From: Endozoicomonas elysicola
GTDB lineage: Bacteria > Pseudomonadota > Gammaproteobacteria > Pseudomonadales > Endozoicomonadaceae
DNA length: 64,000 bases
NCBI RefSeq assembly: GCF_000710775.1
Contig: NZ_JOJP01000001.1
Location: 3,324,080-3,388,079 of the forward strand
Direction: 5' to 3'
Shown: positions 59,584 to 64,000 of the stretch, one piece after another
Position numbering within the stretch: the stretch's first letter is position 1
How the letters are laid out: each line of letters opens with the position of its first letter
The notes under the pieces: model-generated
Seen by the model: the letters and a program-made list of their open reading frames with translations, nothing else
The model's database searches: none
Told to the model about the DNA's origin: nothing
Made by a program: the position numbers and the translations under genes

Positions 59584-62034
59584 ATGACAGATCAGGATTC
59601 AAACAACCCCGAAGTTATCAGCGGGGATGAAGACAGTCAAAAAACCAGCACAGGACTGGTTCTCCCACATCAGGCTCTGCCAGACAAGCTGTACCTGATT
59701 CCAGTATCCAACCGCCCTTTTTTCCCGGCCCAGGTACAACCCCTAGTATTCAGTAGCAGTGAGTGGGGGGAAACGCTTCAGCGAGTTGGCCAGAGCCCTC
59801 ACAAAGCCGTAGGCCTGAGCTTTGTCGGTAGAATGCCTGGTATAGATGTTGCCCCGGAAGATTTTCCTCAGGTGGGCTGCGTTGTAAAAATACATAACAT
59901 CGTGTCCGATAATGATCAGGTGCAGTTTATTGCCCTTGGCATGCAAAGATTCAGAATTAAGCAATGGCTGCGCCGCCGACCTCCATACCTGGTTCAAGTG
60001 GAGTACATAGAAAGTCCAGAAGATAATAGCGATGAGGTGAAAGCTTACGCCCTGGCACTGATTCAAGCGATAAAAGAGCTTATCCCACTTAATCCTTTAT
60101 ACAGCGAAGAGTTGAAAAATTATCTCAACCGATTCAGCCCAAAGGACCCATCGCCTTTAGCAGACTTTGCTGCAGCAATAACAACAGCACCCGGTCAGGA
60201 ACTTCAGGAAGTTCTGGAAACCATTCCTGTGCAGCGCAGAATGGAGAAAGTACTGGTTCTGATACGTAAAGAGCAAGAAGTTGCACGCCTGCAGAGTGAA
60301 ATTAACGCAGAAGTTAATCGCAAGATAAGCAACCATCAGCGAGAGTTTTTCCTGAAAGAGCAACTCAAAGTTATCCAGAAAGAACTGGGCATCTCAAAGG
60401 ATGACCGCACTGCAGAAATCGATGAATTTGAACAGCGACTGGAAAACCTCGTTGTACCTGAAAGTGCTAAAGCCAAAATTGATGATGAGCTAAAAAAACT
60501 CTCCATTCTTGAAACTGGTTCGCCAGAATACGCTATCTGCCGAAACTACCTGGATTGGGCTACCTCTGTCCCTTGGGGAGTATTCTCAGAAGACAATCTT
60601 GACCTTCATCATGCCAGAGGCGTTCTCAGCTCTGATCATGACGGTCTTGATGATGTTAAAGACAGAATTGTCGAATTTCTGGCTGTTGGTGCTTATAGAA
60701 AGGAAGTATCAGGTTCAATTATGCTGCTAGTCGGCCCCCCTGGAGTTGGCAAAACATCCATTGGCAAATCGGTAGCAAAAGCGCTTGATAGAAAGTTCTA
60801 TCGGTTCAGCCTTGGTGGCATGAGAGATGAAGCGGAGATAAAGGGTCATCGACGAACCTATATAGGCGCGCTTCCCGGAAAACTGGTACAGGCCTTCAAA
60901 GAGGTGGAAGTCTCGAACCCTGTGATTATGTTAGATGAGATAGATAAAATCGGTGCTTCCTTCCGAGGAGACCCTGCTTCTGCACTATTGGAAGTACTTG
61001 ACCCAGAACAAAATGCAGAGTTTCTGGATCACTATCTGGATATGAGAATTGACCTTTCCAAGGTTCTCTTTGTCTGCACAGCAAACCAACTGGATACTAT
61101 TCCCGGCCCGCTTCTGGATCGTATGGATGTGATCAGACTCTCTGGTTATATCACTGAAGAAAAGGTAGCCATTGCAAAAAATCATCTATGGCCAAAACAA
61201 CTTAAGAAAGCGGGACTCAAAAAGAGTCAACTCAAAGTATCAGATACAACGTTCCGGAGAATTATTGATGGATACGCCCGTGAGGCAGGTGTTCGGCACT
61301 TTGAAAAGCTATTGCAAAAAATCATTCGAAAAGTAGTCGTTAAGTTCCTTGAAGAAGACGAAAACAAACTGACCGTTTCGGCTAAAAATCTTGAAGATTT
61401 TCTAGGTGCCCCCTACTTCCGCAAAGAGAAATCAATGGAAGGTATTGGCATTGTTACTGGCCTCGCCTGGACTGCGATGGGTGGAGCCACACTGCCTGTT
61501 GAAGCCTGTCTGATACATCAACAACGAGCAGGTTTTAAGCTGACTGGCAAGCTGGGTGAAGTAATGAAAGAGTCAGCAGAAATCTCATACAGCTATACAA
61601 CCAGTCATGCTAAAAAGTATGGTATTCACGAAGACTTTCTTAAAACAGCATTTATACACCTTCACGTTCCAGAAGGAGCAACACCAAAGGATGGCCCTAG
61701 TGCTGGTGTAACAATGACGACAGCTCTTATCTCTCTGGCCAGAGGCATCACTCCATTGAAAAATCTGGCGATGACCGGAGAATTAACATTAACTGGCAAA
61801 GTGCTGGCTGTCGGCGGTATCAGAGAAAAAGTCATAGCGGCTCGGCGCCAAGGTACAACAACTCTGATTCTACCAGATGATAATAGAAGAGACTTTGACG
61901 AACTTCCAGATTACATCCGGGAAGGACTCACCGTGCATTTTGCCCGAGAGTATGAAGATGTATACAAAGTTGCCTTCCCTCAGCCTGAAAAAATAAAGGT
62001 GAATAAGGCAAGCAAAGTTACCAAAAACAAATAA
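59584..62034 (+). CDS. lon: ATP-dependent protease Lon
   Basis: An 816-residue LonA protease. The N-terminal LAN domain starts near residue 35 (LYLIPVSNRPFFPAQ), a coiled-coil middle region follows (REFFLKEQLKVIQKEL), then the AAA+ module with Walker A GPPGVGKTSIGKS and Walker B IMLDEIDKIG, and the protease domain. The catalytic Ser706 is in KDGPSAGVTM and Lys749 in IREKVIAA. It degrades misfolded and regulatory proteins. The start lacks a strong ribosome site. It is longer than E. coli Lon (784) at the N-terminus. Confidence 0.96.
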   Translation: MTDQDSNNPEVISGDEDSQKTSTGLVLPHQALPDKLYLIPVSNRPFFPAQVQPLVFSSSEWGETLQRVGQSPHKAVGLSFVGRMPGIDVAPEDFPQVGCVVKIHNIVSDNDQVQFIALGMQRFRIKQWLRRRPPYLVQVEYIESPEDNSDEVKAYALALIQAIKELIPLNPLYSEELKNYLNRFSPKDPSPLADFAAAITTAPGQELQEVLETIPVQRRMEKVLVLIRKEQEVARLQSEINAEVNRKISNHQREFFLKEQLKVIQKELGISKDDRTAEIDEFEQRLENLVVPESAKAKIDDELKKLSILETGSPEYAICRNYLDWATSVPWGVFSEDNLDLHHARGVLSSDHDGLDDVKDRIVEFLAVGAYRKEVSGSIMLLVGPPGVGKTSIGKSVAKALDRKFYRFSLGGMRDEAEIKGHRRTYIGALPGKLVQAFKEVEVSNPVIMLDEIDKIGASFRGDPASALLEVLDPEQNAEFLDHYLDMRIDLSKVLFVCTANQLDTIPGPLLDRMDVIRLSGYITEEKVAIAKNHLWPKQLKKAGLKKSQLKVSDTTFRRIIDGYAREAGVRHFEKLLQKIIRKVVVKFLEEDENKLTVSAKNLEDFLGAPYFRKEKSMEGIGIVTGLAWTAMGGATLPVEACLIHQQRAGFKLTGKLGEVMKESAEISYSYTTSHAKKYGIHEDFLKTAFIHLHVPEGATPKDGPSAGVTMTTALISLARGITPLKNLAMTGELTLTGKVLAVGGIREKVIAARRQGTTTLILPDDNRRDFDELPDYIREGLTVHFAREYEDVYKVAFPQPEKIKVNKASKVTKNK

Positions 62035-62037
62035 TTA

Positions 62038-62070
62038 AAAAAACGCCACCCTAAGGGGTGGCGCTTTCTT
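62038..62070 (+). terminator. Rho-independent terminator of lon
   Basis: CGCCACCC (62044-62051) pairs with GGGTGGCG (62056-62063) around TAAG, with A-rich sequence before and CTTTCTT after. It lies within 10 bases of the lon stop. Confidence 0.85.
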
Positions 62071-62260
62071 AATCACTCTTTCTTTCAATAGCAGCGGGAA
62101 CTAATCCCGTTTGGACACGCTAGTGAGCATGTTCAAGTATGTGACAATTTTTTAAAAAATCAATTTTTTATAAGACAGAATTAACATATAAACCATTAAT
62201 TTTAAAACATAAAACAACAAATAATAGGATATTTATTAATTCTATAGGACTTGAAGAATA

Positions 62261-64000
62261 ATGATAAACGGACCTGACAATTCCGGTGGTTTCTTCCAAG
62301 GTCTGAAGCAGAGCCTTAAGCAAACTATTGAAAGTGCAAAATCTCTGAAAAAGAGAGCATTTGGAAAACGTCTTACAGAAACTGAAAGCGCTAAGTCAAT
62401 ACCGGAAGTAGATCAGAAATTAGAAAGCGGCTCAAAAGAGCATGCCAATAAAGTTATAGAGAGGGAAGTTCAGTTTGCGAACAAACCCAGTCAAATCAGC
62501 CACCAAAAAGAAGAGACGGAACATGGAGCAGCTTCAGAAGCGGAAGCGCCACTACTGAAAAATAGTCTAGAAGAAGAGTATGAAAAGGATATAGATTCGA
62601 GCCCGCTTGTACGTATAATTCAACACTTTAGTGAAGAGGATCTTGATTTTTGTCCAAAGTACCGACGGGATCTAAAATCGAAAATCAAAGGACATAGGAA
62701 AGAAATCAAAAAACTCGAAAAAGAAATAAAAAAAAATAAACACGCTAACAATACCAATCATATTATCGAAGCAATCAATCTGAATAGAACACTTCTAAAA
62801 AAATACGAAAAAGAATTTAAAGAACTAAAAAGCATCACCAAAAACTCACAAATATTCCTACTTAATTTTTTTACATCATTAAGAGAGCTTCGTAGAAGCA
62901 ACCAGCAAGAAAACCCAAAATCAGCAGAAAAAATAGATCGAAAAACCAAGGCTGAGCTTCGAAGAGTTGTTCTGGACTCACCATCAGGACCTGTTGAGCT
63001 GACAGGCCTGAAATTAAGACTAAAACTACTCAAATTTAAGGAACAATGTAATCACCAGTTGCCAGTCATTGGTATTGAAAGTCTTAATTGCCATGTCAAA
63101 TACCCAACTGAAGGTAAGAAAATAGTAGAATCCGATATTGATGTAAACGATCTGGAAATAAAAATTCAAGCAGACTGGGGTCAAGCATTACATGATTATG
63201 TGTATGCAGAAAATGTCCCTAAAGCTCTGGCCACTCTTATTAGTAAGATTAAAAAAGCAAAGAAGACCCAACCCCTCTCAGAAATTTGGGTCAAAGGGGA
63301 ATCGATAGGACTTGGACTCCCCCTAGATACCATACAAACCCTAACCCAGGCCCTGTTTCGTCAGGAAAAGACGCCCGACGCTATGTCAGCCCCTTCACCG
63401 GATCAACTGGCGGAACTGATTACACGACAACTGCTATTCCCGGTACACATGACCCTCGAACAGCTGACCATCGCGGGCCAGGATGGCCAGAACAAAACCC
63501 CCGTCGCACTCACGGCCAGCGGCGTCACAGCAGACCTGAGCCGGGTGACCCCACAAGCCGAGAATGCCGGCTGCACGCCAACCGTTGATGTTCATGCCCT
63601 GAATGCCCGGGCAACCCTGAACCCGCGATCCGGTCTGGCCCCCAAACTCATCAGCGCGATTACCCAGAAACCGGAGCTGCAGGCATTCGCACAAACACTT
63701 GACCAGCAGACAACCATCCTGGATCTTGACGAAGCCCATGTAAACCTGACTCAGACCATGGTGCCGGGGCCGGTGGGCGATAGTGAGGAACAGCCTCTGC
63801 CACCACTCAAAACCCAGGACCGGCAGGCCACGTTTCAGGCTCAAAGGGCACAACTGAGCACAGTTGGAGCGCAACAGGGCGGTGTCCACCTGGAAGCCCT
63901 CCATGCACAGATCGGTGAGGATGAAAAGAAGACCGTCACACTGGCAACCCGTGCCAAAACCGGGCAACTGGACGTCACCGCAGACCAGCTGGCACTGCCC
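62261..64000 (+). CDS. Large protein of unknown function, truncated by the window edge
   Basis: The frame starting at the ATG at 62261 stays open for 580 codons to the end of the window, so the true length is unknown. There is no signal peptide. The N-terminus is polar with a basic amphipathic stretch (FFQGLKQSLKQTIESAKSLK), as in type III effectors, followed by a Lys/Glu-rich coiled coil (residues 145-220). From about residue 260 it becomes beta-rich and repetitive: IDVNDLEIKIQADWG, ALTASGVTADLSRV, AQRAQLSTVG and AKTGQLDVTADQL. Its DNA changes from very AT-rich to GC-rich near 63340. The repeats recall AsmA/TamB-like bridges, but that is a guess. Confidence 0.7.
   Translation, partial: MINGPDNSGGFFQGLKQSLKQTIESAKSLKKRAFGKRLTETESAKSIPEVDQKLESGSKEHANKVIEREVQFANKPSQISHQKEETEHGAASEAEAPLLKNSLEEEYEKDIDSSPLVRIIQHFSEEDLDFCPKYRRDLKSKIKGHRKEIKKLEKEIKKNKHANNTNHIIEAINLNRTLLKKYEKEFKELKSITKNSQIFLLNFFTSLRELRRSNQQENPKSAEKIDRKTKAELRRVVLDSPSGPVELTGLKLRLKLLKFKEQCNHQLPVIGIESLNCHVKYPTEGKKIVESDIDVNDLEIKIQADWGQALHDYVYAENVPKALATLISKIKKAKKTQPLSEIWVKGESIGLGLPLDTIQTLTQALFRQEKTPDAMSAPSPDQLAELITRQLLFPVHMTLEQLTIAGQDGQNKTPVALTASGVTADLSRVTPQAENAGCTPTVDVHALNARATLNPRSGLAPKLISAITQKPELQAFAQTLDQQTTILDLDEAHVNLTQTMVPGPVGDSEEQPLPPLKTQDRQATFQAQRAQLSTVGAQQGGVHLEALHAQIGEDEKKTVTLATRAKTGQLDVTADQLALP

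Noticed and set aside
1..64000. CRISPR arrays, rRNA genes, integrases or transposases
   Set aside because: No regularly spaced short repeats, rRNA sequence or recombinase motifs seen; only small non-coding elements and one tandem tRNA array.

Overview
The window looks like chromosomal DNA of a marine, host-associated gammaproteobacterium, most likely Endozoicomonas or a close relative in the Oceanospirillales. This rests on three things: the housekeeping order (four tRNAs, tig, clpP, clpX; tusBCD, yccA, serine tRNA), the many short inverted-repeat elements between genes, and eukaryote-facing proteins beside ordinary metabolism. The genus is inferred from gene content, not from a search.

Layout. 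1-8 kb: AzlD exporter subunit, small secreted and coiled-coil proteins, a Na/Pi cotransporter, qmcA-nfeD, a secreted oligopeptidase B-like peptidase, tusDCB and yccA. 8.2-8.7 kb: three tandem copies of tRNA-Ser(UGA). 8.9-24 kb: an accessory-looking stretch of small genes (VOC, DUF523, DUF952, lipoproteins, MOSC, methyltransferase, a PLA2-like protein). It also holds a phage-satellite-type remnant, a doubly frameshifted acetyltransferase, two copies of a MITE around a DUF2157 gene, a secreted avidin-like protein, a DpnI-like nuclease domain and an HNH nuclease. 24-29 kb: tusE and a multi-part phosphorelay (two receivers, a CHASE/PAS histidine kinase, an HPt protein), interrupted by a YgjP-like metallopeptidase whose 3' end is supplied by another MITE. 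29-41 kb: deoxynucleoside kinase, an acyl-CoA hydratase-family enzyme, a pitrilysin-type lipoprotein, gsk, a DNPH1-like hydrolase, an MBL hydrolase, pdxH, a Tus homologue and a glutaredoxin. 41-52 kb: tmcA, cyclophilin, tRNA-Pro, a hypothetical protein ending in a C2H2 zinc finger, clpX, clpP, tig, four tRNAs and folD. 52-64 kb: a raffinose-synthase-like GH36 protein, rarD, a SopB/IpgD-type inositol phosphate phosphatase, ComEA-like and chalcone-isomerase-like secreted proteins, lon, and the first 580 codons of a large protein whose base composition changes sharply part-way through.

How the genes work together. TusBCD, TusE and TmcA modify tRNA. ClpXP, Lon, trigger factor and cyclophilin form a protein quality-control set. 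Gsk, PpnP, the deoxynucleoside kinase and the DNPH1-like protein point to nucleoside salvage, useful for a symbiont or pathogen. The SopB-like phosphatase, the zinc-finger protein and the large terminal protein are candidate host-directed effectors. No secretion apparatus genes lie in the window, so delivery is inferred.

The most interesting items are the SopB-like phosphatase, the avidin-like protein with altered biotin-contact positions, the bacterial C2H2 finger protein, the composition-chimeric protein at the right edge, and the MITEs that provide stop codons for neighbouring genes.
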